Shown here: piece after piece, positions 54,667-63,473 of the stretch
Layout: each line of letters starts with the position of its first letter
How positions within the stretch are numbered: position 1 is the first letter of the stretch
NCBI RefSeq assembly: GCF_000731095.1
Contig: NZ_JMTZ01000022.1
Location: 44,489-108,488, forward strand
Reading direction: 5' to 3'
From: Lysobacter antibioticus
GTDB taxonomy: Bacteria; Pseudomonadota; Gammaproteobacteria; Xanthomonadales; Xanthomonadaceae
DNA length: 64,000 nucleotides
The notes under the pieces: model-generated
What the model was told of the DNA's origin: nothing
What the model saw: the letters and a program-made list of their open reading frames with translations, nothing else
Database searches by the model: none
Program-made: the position numbers and the translations under genes

Positions 54667-55959
54667 ATGCTGTCACTCCATTCCGCCCAGAACCGGGCGA
54701 GCCGCAAACGTTCGGCCCACGGCACCAATGCTTCCGCACCGAAGATCGGCTTAGCCATCGCCGGCGGCGGTCCGATCGGCGGCATGTACGAGCTCGGCGC
54801 CCTGCGCGCGCTCGACGAAGCGATCGAAGGCCTCGACCTCACCCGCCTGGACTGTTACGTCGGCGTCAGCAGCGGCGCTTTCCTCGCCGCCGGCCTGGCC
54901 AACCGCATGGACACCGCCGAGATGTGCCGGATCTTCGTCACCGGCGACAGCGCCGATGTCGAGTTCCGCCCGGAAACCTTCATGCGCCCGGCCTTCCTCG
55001 AGTACGTCAAGCGCGCGGCGAGCTTTCCGCGCCTGGCGACCGAGTGGTGGCGCGAGCTGCTGTTCTCGCCGCTGGAAGCGCGCTGGTCGGACCTGATCAC
55101 CCGCTTCGGCGGCCTGATCCCGAACGGCCTGTTCGACAACACTCAGGTCGAGCTGTTCCTGCGCGAGGTCTTCACCCGCCGCGGCCGCAGCAACGACTTT
55201 CGCGAACTCGACGCCGAGCTGTACGTGGTCGCGGTCGACATCGACAGCGGCGACGCGGTCCGCTTCGGCGGCGACAACTGGAGCGATGTGCCGATCTCGC
55301 AGGCGGTCCAGGCCAGCGCCGCGCTGCCCGGGCTGTACCCGCCGGTGCAGATCCGTGGCCGCCATTTCGTCGACGGTGCGCTGCGCCGGACCATGCATGC
55401 CTCGGTGGTGCTCGACCGCGGCATCGACCTGCTGATCGGCATCAACCCGCTGGTGCCGTTCAACCACAACCAGGGCGTGCCGGTCGCCGAGGACAACAGC
55501 CTCGCCGCAGGCGGCCTGCCGGCGGTGCTGTCACAGACCTTCCGCACCCTGCTGCAGTCGCGCATGCAGGTCGGCCTGGCACGCTACGCCCAGCAATACC
55601 CGGACATCGACCAACTGGTGTTCGAGCCCAACGCCGAAGACCGCGAGTTGTTCTTCACCAACGCCTTCAGCTTCTCGGCGCGCCAGCGCATCTGCGAGAT
55701 CGCCTACCGCAACACCCTGGCCGACCTACACCTGCGCGCCGACGTGCTTGCGCCGGTGCTGGCCGCGCACGGCCTGCGCCTGCGCCGCGACGTGATCGCC
55801 GACGCCCAGCGCTCGATCCTCGACGGCATCACACCGCCCAAGCGCGATACCGAGACCACCGCACGCTTGCGGCGTGCGCTCGACGACGTCGACCGGCTGG
55901 TGGCGCAACCGCGGCCACGGCGCCGCAGGACGGCGTCTGCAGCCAGAAGCGGGAAGTGA
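54667..55959 (+). CDS. Patatin-like phospholipase
   Basis: A 430-residue acyl hydrolase. The oxyanion hole GGGPIGGMYELG, nucleophile GVSSGAFLAAG (Ser in GxSxG) and Asp of FVDGALRRTMHAS form the Ser-Asp dyad. A cytoplasmic or granule-associated lipase, possibly acting on PHA-granule lipids, given the neighbourhood. The C-terminal 30 residues are Arg-rich. A nested palindrome follows the stop. Confidence 0.88.
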   Translation: MLSLHSAQNRASRKRSAHGTNASAPKIGLAIAGGGPIGGMYELGALRALDEAIEGLDLTRLDCYVGVSSGAFLAAGLANRMDTAEMCRIFVTGDSADVEFRPETFMRPAFLEYVKRAASFPRLATEWWRELLFSPLEARWSDLITRFGGLIPNGLFDNTQVELFLREVFTRRGRSNDFRELDAELYVVAVDIDSGDAVRFGGDNWSDVPISQAVQASAALPGLYPPVQIRGRHFVDGALRRTMHASVVLDRGIDLLIGINPLVPFNHNQGVPVAEDNSLAAGGLPAVLSQTFRTLLQSRMQVGLARYAQQYPDIDQLVFEPNAEDRELFFTNAFSFSARQRICEIAYRNTLADLHLRADVLAPVLAAHGLRLRRDVIADAQRSILDGITPPKRDTETTARLRRALDDVDRLVAQPRPRRRRTASAARSGK

Positions 55960-56041
55960 GCGAAGAGGAGTGAGAAACGAGTAAGAGCGAGCCTGCTTTC
56001 ACTCGTTTCTCACTCCTCGTTCTCATTACTGGCCGCTCACT
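55955..56041. repeat. Nested perfect inverted repeat after the patatin gene
   Basis: GAGGAGTGAGAAACGAGT (55965-55982) pairs perfectly with 56001-56018 over 18 bp around an 18-nt loop. An outer AGTGAGCG/CGCTCACT pair (55955-55962 with 56034-56041) encloses it. It overlaps the patatin stop codon and may act as a strong transcription stop or RNA-processing site. Confidence 0.8.
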
Positions 56042-56115
56042 GTGGGTTGGTGTGATTACTCTAGACAGGGGGGCCATCTTGGGTGCACAGCGATAGCACT
56101 CATTACAGGACGTCC

Positions 56116-56721
56116 ATGGCCGCCAAGTTCAAGAAGACCGCTAAGAAGACCCCCGGCAAGAGCAGCAGCGCCGGCAAGGGCAGCGCGCAGGAACAGGCCG
56201 AGCGCCTGTCCAAGACGCTCAGCGAATCCGCGCAGCAGATCTGGCTGGCCGGCGTCGGCGCGTTCGGTCGCGCCCAGGCCGAAGGCACCAAGCTGTTCGA
56301 AGGCCTGGTCAAGGAAGGCCTGAACCTCGAGCAGACCGCGCGCAAGTTCACCGGCGGCCAAGCCGGCGTGCTGCGCGACGCGGTCGAGTCCAAGGTCGGC
56401 CAGGCGCGCGAACGCGCGTCCGACACCTGGGACCGCCTCGAGAAGGTGTTCGAAGAGCGCGTCCAGCGTGCCCTGGTCAAGCTCGGCGTGCCGGGCCGCG
56501 ACGACCTGACCGACCTCAGCGAGCGCGTCGAGTCCCTGACCCGCGAACTGCGTCGCCAGGGCGGCAGCGTCCCTAGCGCGCGCAAGAGCGCAGCCAAGGC
56601 ACCGGCCAAGCCCGCCGCGAAGAAGGCCGCAGCCGCCAAGCCGAAGGCGCAGAAGTCGCCGGCGGCGAAGAAGGCCACGCGCAAGTCGATCGCGCGCCCG
56701 AAGCCGCCGGTCACACCGTAA
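56116..56721 (+). CDS. Phasin family protein
   Basis: A 201-residue amphipathic protein coating polyhydroxyalkanoate granules. The helical phasin core (about 30-125, QQIWLAGVGAFGRAQAEGTKLFEGLVKEG) is flanked by a Lys-rich N-terminus and a Lys/Ala/Pro-rich histone-like C-terminal tail that could bind DNA, as in PhaM-like proteins. ATG 56116 used. A long stem terminator follows. Confidence 0.87.
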   Translation: MAAKFKKTAKKTPGKSSSAGKGSAQEQAERLSKTLSESAQQIWLAGVGAFGRAQAEGTKLFEGLVKEGLNLEQTARKFTGGQAGVLRDAVESKVGQARERASDTWDRLEKVFEERVQRALVKLGVPGRDDLTDLSERVESLTRELRRQGGSVPSARKSAAKAPAKPAAKKAAAAKPKAQKSPAAKKATRKSIARPKPPVTP

Positions 56722-56775
56722 CCCAGCTTCAACTCCGGCTTCACCGCGCTGCGGGTCGTCCGCAGCGCGACGTTT

Positions 56776-56840
56776 AAGCCCGCCAGTCCGCGCTTCCGTA
56801 TGCTCCCCTCCCCTTACGGTTTCGGACTGGCGGGCTTTCT
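56776..56840 (+). terminator. Long-stem hairpin after the phasin gene
   Basis: AAGCCCGCCAGTCCG (56776-56790) pairs perfectly with CGGACTGGCGGGCTT (56823-56837) over 15 bp around a 32-nt loop that has its own short CCGTA/TACGG pairing. TTCTTAAT follows. The rest of the 342-bp gap up to the Mrr-like gene holds nothing I recognise. Confidence 0.75.
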
Positions 56841-57063
56841 TAATGCCTGCGACCGCCGCCGCCGGGTCGCGACGATGCCCTGCATCGAACGCCGCGCATC
56901 CGCCATGCCGTAGCGGATGGACTTCACGCTGACATCGAATCGTCGTTCTTGATGGAACGGCCGATAACGAACACGTCAATTTCGCGAACTACGTCTCAGT
57001 TCGTATAAGTGCTAGATGTCGCAGGCCGTATATCCTCAGCGTCTTTTATGGGCCTAGCGCTTC

Positions 57064-58164
57064 ATGTCGAGTTTTTCCCTGTGGGCTGCTGCCGCCGTCG
57101 CACTGACGATCGGATTGGTGTCCACCGCCTATCTGTGGTCGTACCGCCGTCATCGCACTGAGGTAGCCACCGGTATCGCCGGCCTGGCCAAGATGCGCTG
57201 GCGCGAGTTCGCCCGCCTGATCGTCGAATCCCTGCGCGAACGCGGCTTCGAAGCCGAGTCGGTCGAGGAGTCCCTCGCCCGCGGCACCCAGGCCGAGCTG
57301 CGCTTGCTGCGCGCCGGCAAGCCATGGCTGCTGTCGTGCAAGCTCGGCGACGCCGACTATCGCGTGTCGGCGGCGACCGTGGCCGAACTGGCCGATGCGG
57401 TGCGCTTCAACGGCGCCGCGGGCGGGATGATGGTCACCACGGGGCGCTTCGACAGCAATTCCGAGCGCGTCGCCAACGGCCTGGACCTGTACAGCGGCGA
57501 GACGCTGTGGGAGCTGGTCGAACCGCAATTGCCGGCTTCGACCCGGCACGAGGTCATCGCCGCCGCGCAGAAGCGCAGCATCGGCACCATCGTCGGGGCC
57601 TGGGCCGCAGCGATCGTGCTGGGCCTGATCGCCGGCTTCGTCGTACCGCAGTTCGTTTCCAGCGAGCCCGACGCTGCGGCGCCCGCGCAGGCCACGCCGG
57701 TCGACCCGGCGGCTTCGCAAGAAGCGCCGTCCGACACCGCAGCGCCCGCCGCCGCATCTGCGCCGCCCGCAACGCCGCCTGCGGCCACGCCTGCACCGAC
57801 GCCGGCCGCAACCGCACCGAACCCGGCGCCGGCCGCGCAGGCGCCGCCTGCGACCGCTCCGGCGGCTACCGCCGGCACGCGAGCGGCGAATCCGCCCACG
57901 GCCGTCCACCACACCGGCAACCCTCCGGCCGAACGCGCCCAGGTCATCCGCAGCATCTCCACCCTGGACGGCGTCGAACGCGCCCTGTGGTCGACGCCGT
58001 CGAACCTGCTGATCTACCGCCTGACCGACGCGCAGCAACAGGACATCGACCGGATCTGTTCGATCCTCGACGCCTATCCCGACCTGCGCTCCTCGCGCGT
58101 GCAGTTGCAACCGCCGCCGGGCAGCAAGGCACGCGTGCGCTTCTTCCAGTGCCGGGCCTATTGA
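57064..58164 (+). CDS. Membrane-anchored Mrr-like protein with degenerate catalytic residues
   Basis: A 366-residue protein. An N-terminal helix (FSLWAAAAVALTIGLVSTAY) precedes a Mrr/RE-fold domain (about 40-155): MRWREFARLIVESLRERGF, TQAELRLLRAGKPWLLSCKLG, then MMVTTGRFDS and LDLYSGETLWELV. In functional Mrr nucleases these positions read D...(E/Q)xK; here they are Glu and Ser-Cys-Lys, so activity is doubtful. A second helix (VGAWAAAIVLGLIAGFVVPQ), a Pro/Ala-rich linker and a small C-terminal domain follow. Often annotated as restriction endonuclease; role unknown. Confidence 0.8.
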   Translation: MSSFSLWAAAAVALTIGLVSTAYLWSYRRHRTEVATGIAGLAKMRWREFARLIVESLRERGFEAESVEESLARGTQAELRLLRAGKPWLLSCKLGDADYRVSAATVAELADAVRFNGAAGGMMVTTGRFDSNSERVANGLDLYSGETLWELVEPQLPASTRHEVIAAAQKRSIGTIVGAWAAAIVLGLIAGFVVPQFVSSEPDAAAPAQATPVDPAASQEAPSDTAAPAAASAPPATPPAATPAPTPAATAPNPAPAAQAPPATAPAATAGTRAANPPTAVHHTGNPPAERAQVIRSISTLDGVERALWSTPSNLLIYRLTDAQQQDIDRICSILDAYPDLRSSRVQLQPPPGSKARVRFFQCRAY

Positions 58165-58265
58165 TCCGGGCTCGCCGAAGCGAACCGAGCGAACCCGAGC
58201 ACAGCGCGCCGCGACGAACGGCGCGCTGTTTTCGTTTCACGCCTTGGTCGACCCCTCCCCTCTTG

Positions 58266-58356
58266 TAGGAGCGGCGTGAGCCGCGACCCGCAACCAGGCC
58301 CACGACGCGATCCCGAGGCCGCACCGGACCTCTGTCGCGGTTTACGCCGCTCCTAC
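58266..58356. repeat. TAGGAGCGG-type palindromic repeat
   Basis: TAGGAGCGGCGTGAGCCGCG at the left matches, inverted, CGCGGTTTACGCCGCTCCTA at the right at 21 of 23 positions including flanking bases. The clearest example of the family's fold-back structure. Confidence 0.82.
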
Positions 58357-58451
58357 AGGAGGCCGCGGCCCGAGGCGCGCAAACGCATCGGGGCGGCCTG
58401 AGCCGCCCCGAATTCGCTGCTCGATGCGCGCCACCGACCGGCGCGCAACTC

Positions 58452-60440
58452 TTACCAGTGCACGCCGCGCATCAGCGCCGCGAACGCGATCTGTTCGCTG
58501 CTGGCGTGTTCGTCCTTGAGCCCCTTGCGGTCGCCCTTGGCTGCGGCCGAGTCGGGGAACAACTCGAACGCCGTGCTCATCACCACCTCGTAGGCCTTCG
58601 GCGCCAGTGCGTTGACCACCGAGGCGAAGATGCCCAGGCGGGTGGCGATGCGGGTCGGCCTCTCGATGATGCCCTTGACCACCAGGTCGGCGGCTTCGTC
58701 CGGGGTCAGGGTCGGCACGCTGTCGTACATCTTGGTCGGCGCGATCATCGGCGTCTTCACCAAGGGCATGTTGATGGTGGTGAAGCTGATGCCCTTGCCC
58801 GACAACTCGCCCTGGGCGCAGCGGCTGAACGCGTCCAGCGCCGCCTTCGAGGCGACATAGGCCGAGAACCGCGGCGAGCTGGCGAGCACGCCGATCGAAC
58901 TGATGTTGATGATGTGGCCCTTGCGGCGCTCGGTCATCTTCGGCATGAAGCCCATGATCAGGCGCAGGCTGCCGAAGTAGTTGAGCTGCATGGTGCGTTC
59001 GAAGTCGTGGAAACGATCGTAGCTGAGCTCGATCGAACGCCGGATCGAACGGCCGGCGTTGTTGACCAGGATGTCGACGTGGCCATGCTCGTCCAGGATC
59101 TGCTTGACCAGGCGGTCGCAGTCGGCCATGTCGGCGAGGTCCGCGGTGTAGGCGAAGACCTTGCCGCCGGCGGCCTTCATCGCGTCGCGGGCCTTGAACA
59201 GCTCGTCTTCGCCGCGGGCGATGATCACCGTCACCGCGCCAGCCGCGGCCACCTTCTCCGCCGTCGCCAGGCCGATGCCCGAGGAACCGCCGGTGATCAC
59301 CACGACCTTGTTGCGGACCTTGCCCTTGAGGGTGCGGTCGATGAACAGGTCCGGGTCGAGATGGCGCTCCCAGTAGTCCCACAAACGCCAGGCATAGGTG
59401 TCCAGGTTCGGCACCTTGATGCCGCTGCCGCGCAGCGCGCGCTCGGTCTCGCGGTTGTCGAAGCGGGTCGGATAGGTGATGAACTTCAGGGTTTCCTTGG
59501 GAATCTTGAAGTCGCGCAGCAACATGCCGATGAAACGCCGCACCGGCGGCAGGTTGCCGACCGCGCCGCGCACGCTGCTGGGCACGAAGGCGAACATGCG
59601 CGCGTCGATGCGCATGGTCATCTCCGGGGTGTGGCCGGCGCGGGCGAAGGTGTTGAGCACCTCGCCGACGCGCTGCGGCTCCGGATCGGTCAGGTGGAAG
59701 CAATGCCCGTCGAGCTTGGGCTTGTGCGCGATGTGGTCCATCGCATCGACCACGTAGTCGACCGGGATGATGTTGATCCGCCCGCCTTCGACGCCGAGCA
59801 TCGGCATCCACGGCGGCAGCATCTCGCGCAGCTTCTTGAGGAAGGTGAAGAAGTAGTACGGCCCGTCGATCTTGTCCATTTCGCCGGTCTGGGAATGGCC
59901 GACGACCATGCCCGGGCGGTAGATGCGCCACTTGATGCGCTTCTCGGCCCGCACCAGGCCTTCGGAATCGTGCTTGGTGCGCAGGTAGGGATCGTCCAGG
60001 CCCTCGGCCTCGTCGAACATGTCTTCGCGGAACACGCCCGGGTACATGCCGGCGGCGGCGATCGAGCTGGTGTGGTGGAAGCAGCCGACGTTGAGCGCCG
60101 TGCCCAGGTCCAGCGCGTGCTGGGTGCCATCGATGTTGGCGGCGCGCTGCGCGGCCGGGCTGGCGGTCAGGTCGTAGATCGCGGCCAGGTGGAAGAAGTG
60201 CTTGATCTTGCCGTTGAGCGCGCGGATCTGCGCGGCGCTCAGGCCGCACTTGGCCTGGGTCATGTCGCCGGCGACCGGGATCACCCGCTTGAGGTCCCAG
60301 CCCATTTTTTTTGCGGTGGCGTCGAACTTTTTCTGCGAGTCCTTGCGCACCAGCACGTGGATCGTGCCCTTGCGTTTCAGCAGATTGCTGACGAGGAAGC
60401 GACCGATGAAACCCGTCGCGCCGGTGACGAAATAGCTCAT
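58452..60440 (-). CDS. Fatty acyl-CoA reductase (alcohol-forming, two SDR domains)
   Basis: A 662-residue two-domain reductase. The N-terminal extended SDR domain (VTGATGFIGRFLV, YLRTKHDSEG) would bind acyl-CoA or acyl-ACP; the C-terminal classical SDR domain (VVITGGSSGIGLATAEKV, SAYVASKAALDAFSRC) carries a second Tyr-x-x-x-Lys site. Length, domain order and many stretches (INMPLVKTPMIAPTKMYDSV, the C-terminal AALMRGVHW) closely match, from memory, the Marinobacter Maqu_2507-type fatty acyl-CoA reductase, which makes fatty alcohols in two NADPH-dependent steps. GGAGAGGGGT precedes ATG 60440. Divergent acyl-CoA-binding protein and TetR genes lie upstream. Confidence 0.88.
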   Translation of the reverse strand: MSYFVTGATGFIGRFLVSNLLKRKGTIHVLVRKDSQKKFDATAKKMGWDLKRVIPVAGDMTQAKCGLSAAQIRALNGKIKHFFHLAAIYDLTASPAAQRAANIDGTQHALDLGTALNVGCFHHTSSIAAAGMYPGVFREDMFDEAEGLDDPYLRTKHDSEGLVRAEKRIKWRIYRPGMVVGHSQTGEMDKIDGPYYFFTFLKKLREMLPPWMPMLGVEGGRINIIPVDYVVDAMDHIAHKPKLDGHCFHLTDPEPQRVGEVLNTFARAGHTPEMTMRIDARMFAFVPSSVRGAVGNLPPVRRFIGMLLRDFKIPKETLKFITYPTRFDNRETERALRGSGIKVPNLDTYAWRLWDYWERHLDPDLFIDRTLKGKVRNKVVVITGGSSGIGLATAEKVAAAGAVTVIIARGEDELFKARDAMKAAGGKVFAYTADLADMADCDRLVKQILDEHGHVDILVNNAGRSIRRSIELSYDRFHDFERTMQLNYFGSLRLIMGFMPKMTERRKGHIINISSIGVLASSPRFSAYVASKAALDAFSRCAQGELSGKGISFTTINMPLVKTPMIAPTKMYDSVPTLTPDEAADLVVKGIIERPTRIATRLGIFASVVNALAPKAYEVVMSTAFELFPDSAAAKGDRKGLKDEHASSEQIAFAALMRGVHW

Positions 60441-60592
60441 ACCCCTCTCCTGGATGGCCGATCGACCGCCAATGCGGCGGCATGACGCTACGGTGCCAGA
60501 GCCCGTGCCGCGGAACAATTCCTTTCCGTATTGACCGTCCCGGGCGTGCATGCTGTTATGCCGCTTCACCCTGGCGCCAGGAGAGGCTCGCC

Positions 60593-60850
60593 GTGTCCGA
60601 TATCCAGTCCGCGTTCGAACAAGCCGCCAAAGACGTCCAATCGCTGACCGACCGCCCCGACAACGACACCCTGCTGCGCCTGTACGCGCTGTACAAGCAG
60701 GGCGCCGACGGCGACGTCAGCGGTCCCAAGCCCGGCTTCTTCGACTTCGTAGGCACCGCCAAGTACGAAGCCTGGGAAAAGCTCAAGGGCACCGCACAGG
60801 CCGACGCGCAGAAGAAGTACGTCGACCTGGTCAAGAAACTGCGCGGCTGA
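60593..60850 (+). CDS. Acyl-CoA-binding protein
   Basis: An 85-residue ACBP, a four-helix protein that binds long-chain acyl-CoA. Family marks: LLRLYALYKQGADGDVSGPKPGFFDF and KYEAWEKLKGTAQADAQKKY. The start is a GTG (60593) with AGGAGAG upstream. ACBP is uncommon in bacteria but known in this group. Its position opposite the acyl-CoA reductase suggests it supplies or buffers that enzyme's substrate. A TetR gene follows 34 bp downstream. Confidence 0.92.
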   Translation: MSDIQSAFEQAAKDVQSLTDRPDNDTLLRLYALYKQGADGDVSGPKPGFFDFVGTAKYEAWEKLKGTAQADAQKKYVDLVKKLRG

Positions 60851-60884
60851 CGCCGCGCCCGCCCGCCCCTGCACGGCACGCCCG

Positions 60885-61511
60885 ATGGCGAAACAGACCC
60901 GTCAGCGCATCCTCGACACCGCGTTGACCATGTTCAACGCGCAGGGCGAGCCGAACGTCACCACCAACCACATCGCCGACGAGCTGGAGATCAGCCCGGG
61001 CAATCTGTACTACCACTTCCGCAACAAAGACGACATCATCGAGCAGCTGTTCGCGCGCTTCGAGGAGCGCATGGACGCCGCGTTGGCCGCGCCGCAAGGC
61101 CGCCTGCCCGGGCTCGAGGACATCTGGCTGCAACTGCACCTGGTGTTCGAGTGCATCTGGGACTACCGCTTCCTCTACCGCGACCTGGTCGAGATCCTCA
61201 GCCGCAACCGCCGCTTGCGCATGCGCTTCGCCCGCATCCTCAAGCGCGCCGATGAACAGGCCCACATGGTGATGCGCGGGCTGTCGCAGGCCGGGATCAT
61301 GCGCGCGTCCGGCGACGAGCTCGCGGCTACGGCCACGAACGTGCTGGTCATCGCCACCTTCTGGCTCAACTACGCCGCCGCTCGCGGCGACAAGGACGAG
61401 CACGCGGCGATCCGCGACGGCATCGTCCAGGTGATGATGCTGTTGGCGCCGTTCCTGCGCGACGCCGAGCGCATGCATCTGAACACGCTGATCCGGGCCT
61501 ATCTGGACTGA
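60885..61511 (+). CDS. TetR-family transcriptional regulator
   Basis: A 208-residue repressor-type regulator. HTH at residues 5-55 (RQRILDTALTMFNAQGEPNVTTNHIADELEIS then PGNLYYHFRNKDDIIEQLF). The ligand-binding half is hydrophobic and helical, fitting a fatty-acyl ligand as in FadR/PsrA-like TetR proteins, which is inference from the neighbouring acyl-CoA genes. It follows ACBP on the same strand. A terminator follows. Confidence 0.9.
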   Translation: MAKQTRQRILDTALTMFNAQGEPNVTTNHIADELEISPGNLYYHFRNKDDIIEQLFARFEERMDAALAAPQGRLPGLEDIWLQLHLVFECIWDYRFLYRDLVEILSRNRRLRMRFARILKRADEQAHMVMRGLSQAGIMRASGDELAATATNVLVIATFWLNYAAARGDKDEHAAIRDGIVQVMMLLAPFLRDAERMHLNTLIRAYLD

Positions 61512-61563
61512 ACCGGCGGGCCCTCGCCGGCGGCGCCAAACCCGAGTCCGAACCCCAACGCAG

Positions 61564-61592
61564 AAAGGGCGCCGTTAGGCGCCCTTTCCTGG
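61564..61592. terminator. Terminator between convergent TetR and phasin-like genes
   Basis: AAAGGGCGCC (61564-61573) and GGCGCCCTTT (61578-61587) pair perfectly over 10 bp around GTTA, followed by CCTGGTT. It can serve both strands. Confidence 0.82.
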
Positions 61593-61637
61593 TTCGTTCG
61601 AACCGACCCGCCGCCGTGGACGCGGCGAGCGGACCGA

Positions 61638-62042
61638 TCAGGCCTTGCGGGCGCGACGCGCCGCCGGCTTGCGCGCCGCCACCCGGCGCGACTGCGGCTT
61701 CTTCGCCGCGGTTTTGCGGGCCTTGCGCTGGCCGCGCTTGGGCTTCTTCAGGCCCAGCTTGTCCAGCACCGGCGCCAGGCGCGCCTCGACCTCGGCGCTG
61801 AATTTGACGACCTTGGGCTCGACCTGATCGCGCACGTTCTCGATGCCGCCGCGCACGTTGCTGCGCGCGTCGTCGGCGAAATCGCGTACGCGCTGCTGCA
61901 GCGCATCGACACGGCCGATGCTGCGGCCCGCCGCGGCGATCGCTTCGCGACGCGCCAACACCACCAGGCCCAGGCCGGCCAGCCAGACATGGCGCAGCGT
62001 GGTTTCGCTCGCCGCCGGTTTCTTGCGTTTCACTGCTGCCAT
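61638..62042 (-). CDS. Phasin-like/histone-like protein
   Basis: A 134-residue protein with a phasin-type helical core (VWLAGLGLVVLARREAIAAAG, QQRVRDFADDARSNVRGG) and a Lys/Arg/Ala-rich tail (KPKRGQRKARKTAAKK). Probably a minor PHA-granule protein linking granules and DNA, by analogy with PhaM-like proteins. ATG 62042 has no strong ribosome-binding site but begins the conserved part. Confidence 0.72.
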   Translation of the reverse strand: MAAVKRKKPAASETTLRHVWLAGLGLVVLARREAIAAAGRSIGRVDALQQRVRDFADDARSNVRGGIENVRDQVEPKVVKFSAEVEARLAPVLDKLGLKKPKRGQRKARKTAAKKPQSRRVAARKPAARRARKA

Positions 62043-62224
62043 CGTTAGCTCCGCTGACCGCTCCGGATGAGCGGTTTCACCAGGCCACTGTGGCGGCGGA
62101 GCATCGAGCAATCACACTAGCCGCTTCAGCTTTCTGACGACGAAGCGCCGATACCTCGTCCCCTCTTGCCACAGCACGGCGACGGCGGGATGCTGCCTTC
62201 CCGACCTGTCGACAAGGACTGCAG

Positions 62225-63079
62225 ATGGCTGCCAAATCCGCTTGGGCCAACTTTCCCCATGATGCCAAGGGCTACGCCTACGCCGGCGACGCCCTCAAGA
62301 AAGCCTGGCCCAAGCTGCACGCCGGCGATACCGAGCCCTTCCCCGACGCCAAGCGCGCCAGCGCGCTGATCGGCGCGGCCGGCAAGGCGGCCCCGAAGGG
62401 CCTCGACGCCGACGCACTCGCCGCCGCTCTGCAGGACGCCTGGCGCGCGTTCCATCGCGGCGACTTCAAGGCCGCCTTCGATGCCGGCCAGGCGCTCGGC
62501 CCGGTCGGCGCCAGCGTCGCGGTCAAGGCCATGGGCATCCACGCCACCTATCTGGTCGACGACGACACCGAAAAGCTGCAGCGCTTCGAGCAGGCCGCCA
62601 AGCTCGCCGAGACCGCGATCAAGGCCCTGCCCGAGGACGCCAACAGCCACTATCGCCACGCCTTCGCCCTGGGCCGCTACAGCCAGGGCCTGAGCATCGC
62701 CAAGGCGCTCAAGGCCGGCATCGCCGGCAAGGTCCGCAGCTCGCTGGAAACCGCGCTGGAGCTGTCGCCGAAACATGCCGAAGCGCATACCGCGATGGCC
62801 CTGTACCACGCCGAGATCATCAACAAGATCGGCGGCATGATCGGCGGCCTGACCTACGGCGCCAAGGCGGCCGAAGCCGAGAAGCACATCAAGGCCGCGG
62901 TCAAGCTGACCCCGGACTCGCCGATCGCCCACATCGAGTACGGCAATGTGCTGATGCTCCTGCACGGCGACAAGCAGGAAAACGCCGCTGCCGCGGCCTA
63001 CGAGAAAGCCGCCAAGCTCAAGCCGCTGGACGCGATGGAAGCGCTGGATGCCGGCTATGCCAAGGAACAACTGGAGTAA
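62225..63079 (+). CDS. TPR-like helical repeat protein
   Basis: A 284-residue soluble protein of helical pairs like tetratricopeptide repeats: YAYAGDALKKAWPKLHAGD, ALGPVGASVAVKAMGIHATY, EDANSHYRHAFALGRYSQG, SPKHAEAHTAMALYHAEII, SPIAHIEYGNVLMLLHGD. It is a likely scaffold. No signal peptide. AAGGA precedes ATG 62225. Partner unknown. Confidence 0.82.
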   Translation: MAAKSAWANFPHDAKGYAYAGDALKKAWPKLHAGDTEPFPDAKRASALIGAAGKAAPKGLDADALAAALQDAWRAFHRGDFKAAFDAGQALGPVGASVAVKAMGIHATYLVDDDTEKLQRFEQAAKLAETAIKALPEDANSHYRHAFALGRYSQGLSIAKALKAGIAGKVRSSLETALELSPKHAEAHTAMALYHAEIINKIGGMIGGLTYGAKAAEAEKHIKAAVKLTPDSPIAHIEYGNVLMLLHGDKQENAAAAAYEKAAKLKPLDAMEALDAGYAKEQLE

Positions 63080-63220
63080 GCGCGGGCCTGGGTTCGCAGG
63101 GCGCTCGCTCGCTCCCGTGGGCCTGGCGGAACGCCCGAGAGCCCGCCCCTGCGGCCGATTCATCGAGAGGCTTGCCTGTTCCGCGAGTCCCCCTGTAAAC
63201 TTTGCGGCCCGATTCAACTC

Positions 63221-63295
63221 GGGCGGTTAGCTCAGCGGTAGAGCATCGCCTTCACACGGCGAGGGTCGCAGGTTCGAACCCTGCACCGCCCACCA
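63221..63295 (+). tRNA. tRNA-Val(CAC)
   Basis: A complete cloverleaf: acceptor GGGCGGT with ACCGCCC, D-arm GCTCAGCGGTAGAGC, anticodon loop TTCACAC (anticodon CAC), T-loop GGTTCGAACCC and encoded CCA. A terminator follows at once. Confidence 0.97.
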
Positions 63296-63303
63296 GTTCC
63301 ACG

Positions 63304-63330
63304 AAAAGGCCGGCGCAAGCCGGCTTTTTT
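63304..63330 (+). terminator. Terminator after tRNA-Val
   Basis: GCCGGC (63309-63314) and GCCGGC (63319-63324) pair around GCAA, extended by A/T pairs, followed by six T. Confidence 0.85.
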
Positions 63331-63473
63331 CGTTTCCGGGCCGCCACCGCGGCACGACCAGGGCGCAGCCCCGGCCGCGCACCAGCGCGAGCGGCCTCGC
63401 GCGGCCCGCCCTGCCGATGCGCCGCACCGAAGCCTCCCGCGCCCGCGCGACCACCGAACCGTGAGGACCCGCC

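Noticed and set aside
58458..60485. Long plus-strand ORF (675 aa) opposite the acyl-CoA reductase
   Set aside because: The opposite strand carries two complete SDR domains; the plus ORF is a shadow.
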